Shown in pieces: positions 42,503-52,845 of a DNA stretch of 64,000 bases. The DNA is from Shewanella phaeophyticola (GTDB lineage: Bacteria; Pseudomonadota; Gammaproteobacteria; Enterobacterales; Shewanellaceae). Position 1 is the stretch's first letter. Each line of letters starts with the position of its first letter. The stretch is taken from the NCBI RefSeq assembly GCF_025398315.1, contig NZ_JAODOQ010000001.1, positions 2,480,001 to 2,544,000 on the forward strand, given 5' to 3'. A program made the position numbers and the translations under genes. Below the pieces are notes generated by a model. The model was not told the origin of the DNA. It worked only from the letters and a program-made list of their open reading frames with translations, and made no database searches.

Positions 42503-42688
42503 ATTTACGCTTCCTAAGGCAATGACCTCAAGCTAAACCATAGCTGAATATAACATTAATGAGAAAAGGCTAGAGTAAAATGCCTAGCGCCTAGAACTGC
42601 ACCTAGGCATTTGGCTTAACGTTTATCGACTTAAATGGGTAAAACTTAAGTGCGACATTCAGTGAATTTACTGTTCAATCAGTTAACG

Positions 42689-44933
42689 TTACACAGAAAG
42701 CACCTTATTTAACGGCAAATCACGGTAGCGTTGACCGGTAGCAGCAAAAATAGCATTGGTTAAACTTGGTGCCACTGGTGGTACGCCAGGTTCACCAACA
42801 CCGGCAGGTTTTGCTGAAGATGCCACAATGTGAGTTTCAATATCTGGACATTGCGGTAAACGCAGCAGCGGATAATCATGAAAATTAGACTGCACCACTT
42901 TGCCGTTTTTAAAGCTAATGTCGCCCATCATCGCAAGGCTTAGTCCAAAAATCACCGCGCCTTCTAATTGCGAATGAACGCGATCAGGATTCACGACTGT
43001 ACCGGCATCCATTACCGCGATAGATTTAATCACCTTAAGTTGGTTATCAACCACCTCAACCAAAGTCGCAACGGCAACATAACTGACAAAGCTGCGGTGC
43101 ACCGACATCCCCCATCCTTGATTTTTAGCGGCTTTAGGCGCTTTAGCAAGCGCGGTTTCTAATGTGTCTAACACGTTCAAAAAACGCCCAACATCAACAG
43201 GATGATCCGCTAACTCTTCGCCGTAATTACCGTATTTAAAACCGTTGTTTTCAAAGTTTTCAATGCGGGCTTTACCTAACAATTTCCGCCACATATCGAT
43301 ACAGGGTTTGTTAGCATTAACAGCCAGTTCATCAACAAAACTGCCTATACCAAATGCATGCTGAATGTTACACACTGAGCGCATCCAACCAATGCGTGTA
43401 TGGGCGGTGGCTTTTACTGCTTCAAGTTGAATATGTTCAAGTGCAAGGGGAACATCACTAAAACCGAGATCAAGTTCGCCATCAGACGGATATTCAACCC
43501 CTTCAGCAAAGGTCGAGCTGATCGCCGGAAACCCAGTACGCGCAAGCAATGCTGTCGGTAACTTATTATCATCAACTTTAGCCTGATACAGTTGCGCGCT
43601 AATCGCATGGTAATAACCATTTTGGATCTCATCCTCACGACTCCAGCACACTTTAACCGGCTTTTTCAGTTTTTGAGATAGCACTGCGGCTTCAACACTA
43701 AAGTCGGGCTTTGATTTACGCCCAAAACCGCCGCCTAATAAGGTAACATTCACCTTTACCTGTTCTTCTTTAAGGCCTAGTGCACCCGCTACATTTTGTT
43801 GAGTGCTTTGTGGTGTTTGTGTCGATGCCCATAATTCACACCCATCGGCCGTGACACTTGCGGTGGCAACGGGCGGCTCCATCATGGCATGGGTTAAATA
43901 AGGTACGGTGTACACCGCATTCACCGTGTTATCTTTAGGCCAATCCGTAACAGATTCACCAAATTGGCGGATAACTTTGCCAGGTTGCTTAACTCGCTCA
44001 ACCAACGCTTTTAAGTAAACATCGGAGTCATGGTTGTCATTGACAGACTCAGACCAGGTGATCGCTAACGCTTTACGCGCTTCAATTGCACTCCAGCTGT
44101 TTGTGGCAATAACCGCAACCCCACCAAGTGGCTGAAATAATGGCGCACCTTTTGGTACCGGCAAGGTAATAATATCCACCACACCCGCAATACTGCGCGC
44201 TTTCGTGTCATCCAGTTTTACGACATCACAGCCAAGTACTGGCGGACGGGTAATGCTGGCGTATAACATGCCATCAAGCTTGATATCGTAACCATACTTG
44301 GCTTTACCTGTTAGCATGGCGTCCATATCCACAATCGTGTGCGACTTACCAATATGAATAAAATCGCTTTCTGGTTTAAGCGTCACCTTATCTAACTCAG
44401 GCATAGCAAGTTTAGATGCGGCAAGCGCTAAGTCGCCATAAGGTAGCGTTTTATTACTGCCTTTGAGATGCACTTTATGTGCCTTGGCATACACCTCATT
44501 TACAGGGACTCTTCCATTGCTGCGCAGCGGCTTGTTCTAACATGGTTCGTGCGGTAGCGCCCATTTGACGCATTCGCTGATAATGCTTACGAATACTGCG
44601 ACTGCCGTCAGTGTTTTGGCTGCCATAACGTTTATCGGCTAAGCCTTGCACTACAACCACTTTGTCCCAATCGGCTTCTAGCTCATCCGCTAACACCTGC
44701 GGGATCCCGGTACGAATACCTTGACCCATTTCAGAACGATGACAGGTTAAATAAACCTTGTTGTCTTCACCAATGGCGACAAATAAATTCATTAAGGCTT
44801 GCTTGTCTTGTGCCAGCGCCATTGGGCTCCAGACTAAACTGGTTCCACCTAAGGCTAAGCCACCACCAACAGCACCAAAGAGTTTGAGTACATTACGACG
44901 GCTAATATTTTCAACTGCAGTAAATGTCGTCAT
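42689..44933 (-). CDS. iorB: Molybdopterin-binding large subunit, isoquinoline 1-oxidoreductase / aldehyde dehydrogenase type (one frameshift near 44508)
   Basis: About 748 residues, xanthine-oxidase-family large subunit that binds the Mo cofactor and oxidises an aldehyde or N-heterocycle. A Tat signal (ISRRNVLKLFGAVGG) sends it to the periplasm. Cofactor segments are SEMGQGIRTGIPQVL, LLGGGFGRKSKPDF and GVGEPGVPPVAPSLTNA, the last with the catalytic Glu. One extra base at 44505-44510 breaks the frame between QQW and VPVNEVYAKAHK. It follows the 2Fe-2S subunit by two bases; no membrane cytochrome gene is adjacent. Substrate not deducible. Confidence 0.88.
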
Positions 44934-44935
44934 GA

Positions 44936-45388
44936 TTAAGCCTCCGACACTGATTTGATCGCGGCTTTAATACGCGGATAGGTACCACAACGGCATATGT
45001 TGCCCGACATGGCATCATCAATTTGCGCATCTGTAGGATTGTCGGTGGTTGTTAATAGCGCTGCAGCAGACATTAATTGCCCCGCCTGACAATAACCACA
45101 TTGAGGCACATTATGTGTTAGCCATGCCTGTTTGAGTTTTTGTGCTTCAAGCCCTTCAATCGTAGTGACTTGTTTGCCCTGCACTTGCTTAAGGCTGGTT
45201 AAACAGCCGCGCATTGGACTACCATCAACATGAATAGTACAGGCGCCACACAAGCCCGCGCCGCAACCAAATTTGGTTCCAGTAAAACCAAGGATGTCAC
45301 GCAATGCCCATAACACTGGCATATTGGGGTCGGCATCAAGGGTGAAATCCTTACCATTGACCAGTAGTTTTTGTGTTGGGGTTGTCAT
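44936..45388 (-). CDS. iorA: 2Fe-2S small subunit of the molybdenum hydroxylase
   Basis: About 150 residues with two [2Fe-2S] domains: the N-terminal plant-ferredoxin type ([17 protein letters not shown]) and the C-terminal type ([14 protein letters not shown] and [12 protein letters not shown]). It passes electrons from the Mo site of IorB. It has no signal peptide and is probably carried out by the Tat signal on IorB. The ATG at 45388 has AAGGAG at 5 nt; a GTG two codons earlier overlaps that site. Confidence 0.93.
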   Translation of the reverse strand: MTTPTQKLLVNGKDFTLDADPNMPVLWALRDILGFTGTKFGCGAGLCGACTIHVDGSPMRGCLTSLKQVQGKQVTTIEGLEAQKLKQAWLTHNVPQCGYCQAGQLMSAAALLTTTDNPTDAQIDDAMSGNICRCGTYPRIKAAIKSVSEA

Positions 45389-45521
45389 AATCACTCCTTA
45401 ATTAGGGCAAACGGTTTACTCAACTAAATACTTGCCGTCACGCTTACTATGGTTTGCATTGGCATAACGTTACTTGAATTTGATTAAACTTAGCTGAACT
45501 CGCTCAAGTTCGGTAAACAGG

Positions 45522-46139
45522 TTATTGTTGATTTAACCAATGAGTTAAATCGGCAGGGGTATCGATATCGCGTGCACCATTATCGATAGGTAGCATAGTG
45601 ACACTATGGTTTTTTGCATGTTGCTTTAACACGCTTTTAGCACCTTTATCGCCTTCAAGCGACATTAGCGCACTAAAATCATCAGCTAAAAAAATAGCTG
45701 GCACGCCCACATCTTGCAGATAAAAACTGCAGCAGGTTTGCCTGTTTTGCTCAAAAGCCGCTATTAAACTCAAATATTCATCAGCGGTTATGGCAACTTG
45801 GTCTGCCAACACCAGTAACAAGGCATCCGCTTTAGCGTCAATAGCATAAGCCACAGCTTGCTTCACTGAACTCGATAACCCAGCTTGCCAGTGTGAATTA
45901 ATTATCCGCGGCAAACCTTCTGTCATCGCCATAATCTCATCATTAATGTGCGCGCCTAACACCACTGCAGCTGGGGCAATATTAGCTGCTTGGGTAACGT
46001 GTTTAAGTGTTTCAATGCTATGTGCTAATAGGTTTTGCCCGCCCTGAATTTGGGCGGTGATCTTACAGCCATTAAAGCGGCTGCTGGCACCTGCTGCCAA
46101 AATAACCGTGGTGATATTGGCCGTTATTTGCGCAGTCAT
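45522..46139 (-). CDS. mocA: Molybdenum cofactor cytidylyltransferase-like NTP transferase
   Basis: A 205-residue MobA/MocA-type nucleotidyltransferase. The nucleotide-binding start is VILAAGASSRFNGCK, followed by LLLVLADQVAIT with the metal-binding Asp and ARDIDTPADL near the end. In this context it most likely attaches CMP to molybdopterin to make the cytosine dinucleotide form used by aldehyde-type Mo hydroxylases. It starts three bases after the xdhC stop and lies upstream of iorA, so it serves the same enzyme. Confidence 0.82.
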   Translation of the reverse strand: MTAQITANITTVILAAGASSRFNGCKITAQIQGGQNLLAHSIETLKHVTQAANIAPAAVVLGAHINDEIMAMTEGLPRIINSHWQAGLSSSVKQAVAYAIDAKADALLLVLADQVAITADEYLSLIAAFEQNRQTCCSFYLQDVGVPAIFLADDFSALMSLEGDKGAKSVLKQHAKNHSVTMLPIDNGARDIDTPADLTHWLNQQ

Positions 46140-46141
46140 GG

Positions 46142-47164
46142 TTATAACATCACACTGTCAAGGCTGGTTAATTTGCTGTGGTACAGCACGCCATGACACT
46201 GAGATAACATACTTAACGCCACCGAGCCTGGTAGCTCACCACCTAACGCTAAACCTGCAGGCGCTGAAAAATACCCATTAAAGTCATCAACGCTTAATTG
46301 GGCTAATTCAAGCACTTTGTCACGACGATGTACTGGGTACCTAATAACGAGATATACGCTATTGATAGAGGTTGCAAAGTGGCTAATGTTTTAGCATCTA
46401 TTTGCAAATTATGACTCATCACAAATGCTGCATCTAAGGTGTTGAGTAAATCAGAAGAAACACGTGGGCACGGATGCTTAATAATTTGGCAACCTGGAAA
46501 GTCATATGTGCGTGCGTAGGCGGTACGTTCATCAAAAACAGTGATTTTCCAACCCATGGCTTGGAGCCATTTGTGCTATCGGTTTTGCATCTAAACCGCC
46601 TCCAAAAATCCCAATATGCACAGGAGGGCGAAGCGGAATAGTCAATAAGGTCTTGTCTTGCTCAATCACTTTTTGAGTTTTGGTGTTCAAGGTAACCGTA
46701 ATTTGGCCATCTTGATTTTGTTGAATAAATTTACCAGACACCGCATGACTCGGCGCACCATCATCAGCAATATTAAGCTGGTAGAAGCCACTATCACCGC
46801 GCATTAACGCATCGTGAACATTAACTAAGCCTAAGTAATTATTCGCCTTATTCAATGAGACCATCATAATATTGACAATACCACCACAACCAAGTTGATA
46901 ACTGGTATCTGACTCATCAGTAGCATCATAGGTTAATTGCAATACTTGCTGGGTTTGGATTGCACGCTGAGCGTGACGACGAAGATCGGCTTCAAGACAA
47001 CCGCCGCTTAACATGCCTAAACTTTTACCCATAGGGTGAAATAACATGATTGCGCCGGGTTTACGATAAGAAGACCCTTGTACTTGAGTTAATACTGCTA
47101 TAACCCAGTCTTCTTGATAAGTCGGTAACCAGGCATCGAGTAAATCAACAAGGTGTTGAACCAT
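46142..47164 (-). CDS. xdhC: XdhC-family molybdenum cofactor insertion chaperone (two frameshifts)
   Basis: About 340 residues; XdhC/CoxI proteins bind the Mo cofactor, protect its sulfurated form and deliver it to the hydroxylase. The N-terminal XdhC_CoxI domain contains GSSYRKPGAIML and LSGGCLEADLRRHA with the conserved Cys; the C-terminal Rossmann domain begins VHIGIFGGGLDAKPI. The frame breaks at 46559-46568 (removing one C gives MAQAMGWKITVFDER, the family motif) and at 46335-46341 (reading GGCCC for GGTACCC gives YISLLGPVHRRDKVLE). The gene ends at a TAA at 46142. First gene of the Mo hydroxylase cluster. Confidence 0.85.
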
Positions 47165-47284
47165 GAAAACTGTCCATCATAATAAACGCAATCTTCTAAG
47201 CTAACAGACTGCCTTTACAATGCAAAGAATCAATGGTTTCAATTTATGTCTTAATTTTATGAATGACTGACAAACAGTTAATTT

Positions 47285-47929
47285 TTAATCAAATAACTGG
47301 TCTGCTACAAACGGATTATGCTGGCGTTCTTCAGCAAATGTCGACATAGGTCCATGACCGGGAATAAAGCTTACATTTTTCCCTAATGGCCATAATTTAG
47401 TGGTAATAGAATGTAATAAGTCCTGGTGATTGGACTGCGGGAAGTCCGTGCGACCGATTGAGCCTCTAAACAACACATCGCCCACCCAGGCTATATTAGA
47501 ACTGGCGTTGTAAAACACAATATGGCTCGGAGTATGGCCAGGGCAATGCAATACACTTAAGGTTTGCTCGCCAACGCTCACTTCATCGCCTTCATTAAGG
47601 TACTGCGTGGGTTTAAATGCTTCGGTACGCGCAAAACCGAAATTTTGACTCTGCTTCACTAAGTTTTCTAACCAAAATTTATCTGCCTCATGCGAGTCAA
47701 TAATGGGCACAGATAAATGCGCTGCTAAACTGGCTGCGCCACCAGCATGATCAATATGCCCGTGGGTCAGTAAAATTTTGTCCACCGTTAACCCCAATTT
47801 GGTCACTTCAGCCAAAATGCGTTCTATATCGCCACCGGGATCAACTACCGCCGCTTTTAAGGTTTTTTCACACCAAATAACACTGCAATTTTGTTGAAAA
47901 GGGGTGACAGGGATGATTTGATACTTCAT
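47285..47929 (-). CDS. gloC: Type II hydroxyacylglutathione hydrolase GloC (YcbL)
   Basis: Metallo-beta-lactamase-fold glyoxalase II of 214 residues that hydrolyses S-lactoylglutathione in methylglyoxal detoxification. The zinc motif is LLTHGHIDHAGG (H-x-H-x-D-H), with further ligands in LHCPGHTPSH, GDVLFRGSIGRTDFP and FIPGHGPMSTF. It lacks the C-terminal helical domain of GloB, which defines the YcbL/GloC type. ATG 47929 gives the usual N-terminus MKYQIIPVTPFQQNC. Monocistronic. Confidence 0.92.
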   Translation of the reverse strand: MKYQIIPVTPFQQNCSVIWCEKTLKAAVVDPGGDIERILAEVTKLGLTVDKILLTHGHIDHAGGAASLAAHLSVPIIDSHEADKFWLENLVKQSQNFGFARTEAFKPTQYLNEGDEVSVGEQTLSVLHCPGHTPSHIVFYNASSNIAWVGDVLFRGSIGRTDFPQSNHQDLLHSITTKLWPLGKNVSFIPGHGPMSTFAEERQHNPFVADQLFD

Positions 47930-48098
47930 CGACAACCTCGCGCTTATGATCATATGTTGATTATCGGTTAATTTTACCTAGGCAGTGTTGATCTAGATAG
48001 CTTTTTAATGTGATACCCATCAAGCTTTGCATTGTTGATGTACAATATAGGTAATAAAAAAATGCGATGGCAACCCGCAAAGACTCAGCAGGCTCAAT

Positions 48099-49388
48099 AT
48101 GTACATTGATAACACCTTAGCAGACATCAAAGTTCGTAAACACTTTTTCTCGGTACCACTCGATTATCAACAAAGTCCCAGCAAGCAAATTACCGTCTTT
48201 GTTAGAGAAATTGTTAGCGTTGAAAATCAACATAAACAACTGCCCTATTTAGTGTTTTTTCAAGGAGGTCCGGGCTTTGCTGCCGTTAGGCCTGTGAGCA
48301 ATAGTGGCTGGATTAAACGGGCGTTAACCGAGTACCGAGTCTTATTGCTTGATCAAAGAGGAACGGGCTTATCTACACCAGTCAATGCCACTAGCTTAAG
48401 TTACATGAGCGCCACAGACCAAGCAGATTATTTAAGCAATTTTCGCGCTGACAATATTATTCGCGATGCCGAGTATATCCGCACTAAGCTGTCACCAGGT
48501 GAGCCTTGGAGTATTTTAGGCCAAAGCTTTGGCGGCTTTTGTGTGTTGCATTATTTATCTGCAGCACCAGAAGGCTTAAAAGAAGCTTACATTACTGGTG
48601 GTATTCCATCATTAACCCGCACCGCAGATGAAGTATATCGAGCCACTTATCAGCGAGTGATGGCTAAAAACAACAATTTTTTTAACCGCTTTAACGATGC
48701 TCGGACTTTAGTCGACAATTTGGCAAAGTATATTTTCGACAATAAAGTGTATTTGGCGACAGGTGAATTACTCACTGTTGAAAAACTCCAGCTCCTAGGC
48801 ATTAATTTAGGCATGGAACAAGAGTCAGAAGCTGTTTACTATTTACTTGAGCAAGCCTTAATTGAAACGTGCTATGGCACAGATATAAATCCTTTATTTT
48901 TACATCAATTTAGTCAATTTCTCGACTACAATACCAACCCCATTTTTGCCTTATTGCACGAGTCAATTTATTGCCAACAACAAGCATCTGCTTGGGCTGC
49001 TCACAGAGTCAGAGCCGAGTATAGTCAATTTAACTATCGACCAGGTAAACCATTGTTATTTACTGGCGAAATGATTTATCCGTGGATGTTTTCACAATTT
49101 GAACAACTTGAACCACTACAGCAGGCGGCAAACTTAATTGCGGCGAAAAAGGATTGGCCAAGCTTGTATAACCTTGAAACACTAGCCGAGAATAAGGTGC
49201 CGGTAGCGGCGGCCATTTATAGCGAAGATATGTATGTAGAGATGCAATACAGTTTAGAAACAACCAGGCAAGTCAATAACCTTAAATATTGGCTCACCTC
49301 AGAGTATGAGCACAACGGCATTCGTATGGATGGCGAACGTATTCTCGATAAACTCATTAGCCTTAATCGCGGCCATTGTTTGCGTTAA
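48099..49388 (+). CDS. S33-family alpha/beta-hydrolase (proline iminopeptidase-like)
   Basis: A 429-residue cytoplasmic hydrolase of the prolyl aminopeptidase-like group in family S33. The oxyanion motif is FFQGGPGFAA, the strand DQRGTGLSTP follows, and the nucleophile elbow is LGQSFGGFCVLHYL (Ser). The catalytic His is probably in the final LNRGHCLR and the Asp in YSEDMYVEMQ. Length is typical of the longer proteobacterial type. It has no signal peptide. A strong hairpin terminator follows. Confidence 0.88.
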   Translation: MYIDNTLADIKVRKHFFSVPLDYQQSPSKQITVFVREIVSVENQHKQLPYLVFFQGGPGFAAVRPVSNSGWIKRALTEYRVLLLDQRGTGLSTPVNATSLSYMSATDQADYLSNFRADNIIRDAEYIRTKLSPGEPWSILGQSFGGFCVLHYLSAAPEGLKEAYITGGIPSLTRTADEVYRATYQRVMAKNNNFFNRFNDARTLVDNLAKYIFDNKVYLATGELLTVEKLQLLGINLGMEQESEAVYYLLEQALIETCYGTDINPLFLHQFSQFLDYNTNPIFALLHESIYCQQQASAWAAHRVRAEYSQFNYRPGKPLLFTGEMIYPWMFSQFEQLEPLQQAANLIAAKKDWPSLYNLETLAENKVPVAAAIYSEDMYVEMQYSLETTRQVNNLKYWLTSEYEHNGIRMDGERILDKLISLNRGHCLR

Positions 49389-49422
49389 ACTCTGATAATC
49401 AATACGAAATAACCCGAGCATA

Positions 49423-49460
49423 AAAAAGAGGCATAAGATTAAATCTTATGCCTCTTTTTA
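49423..49460. terminator. Bidirectional terminator between the S33 peptidase and nfsB-like genes
   Basis: AAAAAGAGGCATAAGAT and its exact complement form a 17-bp stem with a TTAA-type loop, with A's and T's at the two bases. Confidence 0.9.
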
Positions 49461-49493
49461 TGGGGATTATATCGTTTTACAACGCTTGAGCCA

Positions 49494-50150
49494 TTACAAT
49501 ACTTGCAATACTTGCTCAGCCGCTAAGCGAGACTTAGGTAATTTAGCATTGTAGTCTTCATCTGAATGGTGGTAACCAAAAGCTAATGCCACATCACATA
49601 CAAAACCATCAAGCTCTTTAGCAAAGATTTGACCAAGCATTTCGCTGTCAACACCTTCCATTGGAGTAGAGTCGATACCTAGACGTGCAAGTGTGTGCAT
49701 GGTGTTACCCAGTGCTAAATAAGTTTGTGACTTAGTCCAAGCTGCGTTGTTACCCGCTTCGTCTGTGTTTAAATCCACAAACGCAAACGCGCCAAATGCA
49801 CCTTCACGATCTTCTGGCTTTGTACGGCCATCAGTAATGCCCTGATCTACCACTTTGGCATAATCGTCACGAGTATACTTAGGGTTATAAGCAAACAATA
49901 CGGTGTGCGAAGCCGATTTAGCATGTGGTTGGTTAAACTGGAATTTGTTAGCAAAAGAGTCATGTAAACGTTGCTTGGCTTCATCACTTTCAATCACGAT
50001 AAATTTCCATGGTTGAGAGTTAATTGATGAAGGTGATAACACCATTGCGTCATAAATAACGGCTAAATCTTCAGCTGATACGCGCTTAGTCGCATCGTAG
50101 CGTTTTGCTGTGTAACGTTTTTCTAAATCAGAAATAATAGCGTGGGTCAT
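49494..50150 (-). CDS. nfsB: NfsB-type nitroreductase / dihydropteridine reductase
   Basis: FMN-dependent NAD(P)H oxidoreductase of 218 residues in the oxygen-insensitive nitroreductase family. The FMN-binding segments are KRYTAKRYDATKRVSAED (Arg), SPSSINSQPWKFIVIES and the later TYLALGNTMHTLARLGID and GYHHSDEDYN. I chose ATG 50150 with GGAG six bases upstream; earlier residues are not family-like. Physiological substrates are usually quinones or nitroaromatics. It stands alone on the minus strand. Confidence 0.9.
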   Translation of the reverse strand: MTHAIISDLEKRYTAKRYDATKRVSAEDLAVIYDAMVLSPSSINSQPWKFIVIESDEAKQRLHDSFANKFQFNQPHAKSASHTVLFAYNPKYTRDDYAKVVDQGITDGRTKPEDREGAFGAFAFVDLNTDEAGNNAAWTKSQTYLALGNTMHTLARLGIDSTPMEGVDSEMLGQIFAKELDGFVCDVALAFGYHHSDEDYNAKLPKSRLAAEQVLQVL

Positions 50151-50408
50151 GTGATGCTCCGTAAAAAAATAATGTTTAGATATCGATATCAACTGGATTA
50201 TCGATAAATTTTTATGCTCATTATCTGCTAAGCAATTGAGTGCTGATAATTTGCAAAATCTGGATAATACAATTCAAACGAGTCTGAGCTGTATGGTTAA
50301 AAAGTCTGTATTCTATAGCACCGTTTAATTAGCACCGTTTAATCAGCACTATTTTGTGGTTACAGCAATATGGTGCTTAGATTTGTTTTTTCAATGCAGT
50401 AAACCGCT

Positions 50409-50954
50409 TTAACGCCATTTAATTGAACAGCCCATGCTGGCCGTTTGTTGTTTCGAGCCTTTATTAATGGCGGCAATCATCTGCATGGCATTGACTAACT
50501 CAGGCACTCGATTCGGGTCATCTTGCAAACGAGCATCGTCTAGGCGACCACGATATTGCAACTCACCAAGGTGATTAAAACCAAAAAAATCTGGGGTACA
50601 CACTGCGCCATATTGCTTGCCGACGTGCTGGTCTTCATCGACTAAATACGGAAATGAGAAACCGTGTTGCTCGGCAAAGCGAAGCATATTGGCTGGCGAA
50701 TCTGCGTCAACTGTTTGATAGTCATTCGACATCACAGCCAACACATTAATCCCCTCTGCCATCAATTGTTGAGTGTCTTTGGCTAAACGCGATGCTATGG
50801 CTTTAACATAAGGACAATGATTACAAATAAAAATTATCAACAAGCCCTTTTCACCCAAATGTTCACTCATGGTAAACGCATCACCATTAGGATTTTTTAA
50901 AGTGAAATCTGGCGCTTTCCAGCCAAAATCACAAATCGGCGTATCGAGTAACAT
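50409..50954 (-). CDS. Thioredoxin-family (AhpC/TSA-like) redox protein
   Basis: A 181-residue thioredoxin-fold protein with CNHCPYV (C-x-x-C) at about residues 44-50 after the strand LLIIFI, and peroxiredoxin-like flanks (GWKAPDFTLKNPNGD, AVMSNDY, TPDFFGFNHLGELQYRGRLDD). No signal peptide, so it is cytoplasmic. The role is probably disulfide or peroxide reduction, not proven. A 33-bp sequence at 51062-51094, 108 bp upstream, is repeated at the oxidoreductase/LysR intergenic region, which points to shared control. Confidence 0.82.
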   Translation of the reverse strand: MLLDTPICDFGWKAPDFTLKNPNGDAFTMSEHLGEKGLLIIFICNHCPYVKAIASRLAKDTQQLMAEGINVLAVMSNDYQTVDADSPANMLRFAEQHGFSFPYLVDEDQHVGKQYGAVCTPDFFGFNHLGELQYRGRLDDARLQDDPNRVPELVNAMQMIAAINKGSKQQTASMGCSIKWR

Positions 50955-51061
50955 ATTTATTTACCAATGTTGATGGGTTGATGCTGCACATGAGTTCACT
51001 TACATCAACTCTTTGGCAAACCATATTTTGTTGAAGTCATCATACCGATATTTTAAATCGC

Positions 51062-51094
51062 CATAAACATCATAAAAATTGAAACATTTTCAAT
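51062..51094. promoter_or_regulatory. Candidate regulator-binding region, copy 1
   Basis: A 33-bp block matches 30 of 33 bases of 54309-54341. Its core ATTGAAACATTTTCAAT is a dyad (ATTGA-N7-TCAAT). It lies upstream of the thioredoxin-family gene, in the same orientation relative to its minus-strand target as copy 2. A LysR-type operator is the simplest reading. Confidence 0.55.
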
Positions 51095-51205
51095 TTTTAT
51101 TTAATAATCGAATGAGGCCAACTCTCTTGGCAAATAAAACACATTCACAAAATTGCCAGCCCCTTAAGCAGGGCAGCAAAATAAACCACAGCGTTGATGA
51201 ATGAC

Positions 51206-52683
51206 TTATTTTATTGTTGGTCCAGAGACTACAGCGCGATACCCTTGGTGATCATCATCGGCAACAAACTCAATAAAGTGCTCAATGCTATCAAGGCTAT
51301 CTTGTTGATAGTGTGATACATATAGCAATTGAGTTAACTGCTCTTTGGCAATAAGCTCAAGTGAGTTTTTAATCAGCCTGCGGCCTAAGTAATCTAAGCC
51401 TTGGTAGGGTTCGTCGAGGATCAATAATGTAGGTTGTTTTACAATGGCACGGGCAATTAATAATAAACGTTGCTGGCCATACTCTAACTGTTTAAACGCG
51501 GTTTTAGCTAAATGCCCCATATGTAACATGGCTAACCATTCGGTTGCGATAGCCACTTGCTGTTGCGTCGGCTTTTGATACAGACCAATCGAGTCATAAA
51601 AGCCCGACACAATCACATCAATGGCGTTGCAGTTAACGCGATACTGCATATGCAACGCAGATGACACCATGCCAATATGCTGTTTGATTTCCCAGATGCT
51701 TTCGCCCGAGCCTCTTTTTTTACCAAAGATATCGATATCGTTGCTATAGCACTGTGGATGGTCGCCAAAAATAAGCCCTAATAAGGTACTTTTACCACAA
51801 CCGTTTGGCCTTTTACTTGCCAGTGCACGCCATTATCGATACGCCAATTCACTCCTGAAAAAATCACCTTATCGCTGTAAGCAACTCGGCCATCATGCAG
51901 TTCAAACACTGGGTCGGCAAACTTGGCACTGTGACGGTGACGTCGAATAAGTGCTAATAACTCTTCACTTTGTTGCCCAGACTGTGCGGTTAATTGATGA
52001 ATAACGGGATGATTAATCCATTGGTCTTTGCTCATCACACTGTCGAGTTTACCCTGGTTAAACAAGGCAATTTTCTCTATCCACTGCGGCATATCTTCTT
52101 CGCGCGATACCACAACGAGCATTTGCATAGTGTGTGATAGTTGCTCAAGAAATGTCGTTAAAGTGCTCCGATGCTCAACATCTAACCCTGCATAAGGTTC
52201 ATCTAATACTAAAAAAGGCGCTTTTGTCGCCAGAGCTCTGGCCAACATGACTCTGCGACCTTCACCGGTAGATAATTGGCTAAAACTGCTTTGGCTAAGG
52301 TGAGTTAAATCTAACTGTTGCAACAATTGATGAGTTAAGTTGTTATCATGGCACTGATCATAAATAACTCTAAAAACGGTGGTTTTAGGATCGGTATATC
52401 CCAATGACTCGCTGTCATCTTGCTCTAGAATATCTTCCAGCAATTGCTGCTGTTGTTGCAATGATACAAATGCTACCCGCGATGGGTCAGCCCCTGTTAT
52501 TTGCCCACAATACGCTAGGGTTTTGTCATCAACCGCTTGTGTCAGTAATTGCCCGAGCATTTCACCAACATCACCTTCGGTACTAAACACTCCCCAAGAT
52601 TGTTGCGATTCAATAAGCCAGTCATCAATATTCATCATGACACTAGAAGAACTGCATTGCAGTTGTGCAAATCTAATTTCCAT
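51206..52683 (-). CDS. modF: ModF-like double ABC ATPase (one frameshift near 51808)
   Basis: About 492 residues with two ABC ATPase domains in one chain, like E. coli ModF/PhrA (490), a protein linked to molybdate or photorepair without proven function. The first domain has LSTGEGRRVMLARALATKAP and FLVLDEPYAGLD; the second has LEYGQQRLLLIARAIVKQPT and LLILDEPYQGLD. The frame is lost at 51807-51810 (GGCC for GGCCC); restoring one C gives VKGPNGCGKSTLLGLIFGD, the second Walker A. The first Walker A is poor (NTPQDC-like region absent of GxxGxGK), as the N-terminus begins MEIRFAQLQCSSSSVMMNID. No permease or modABC genes are adjacent. Confidence 0.82.
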
Positions 52684-52788
52684 TGTTACCTTTCCATACG
52701 CTTTACGCTAAACAATCTGAACTAGGGATAAATATGCCTGTTATATCAGTTACATTGATTGAGTGTCCAACCAAGCCTTCATTTATCG

Positions 52789-52824
52789 AAAAAAAAGCAG
52801 ATCATTGTCATGATCTGCTTTTTA
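52789..52824 (-). terminator. Terminator after the monooxygenase gene
   Basis: AAAAAGCAGATCA and TGATCTGCTTTTT pair around TTGTCA, with T's on both strands; it lies 22 nt after the minus-strand monooxygenase stop codon. Confidence 0.85.
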
Positions 52825-52845
52825 TCATCGTATAAACTGCAAAGT

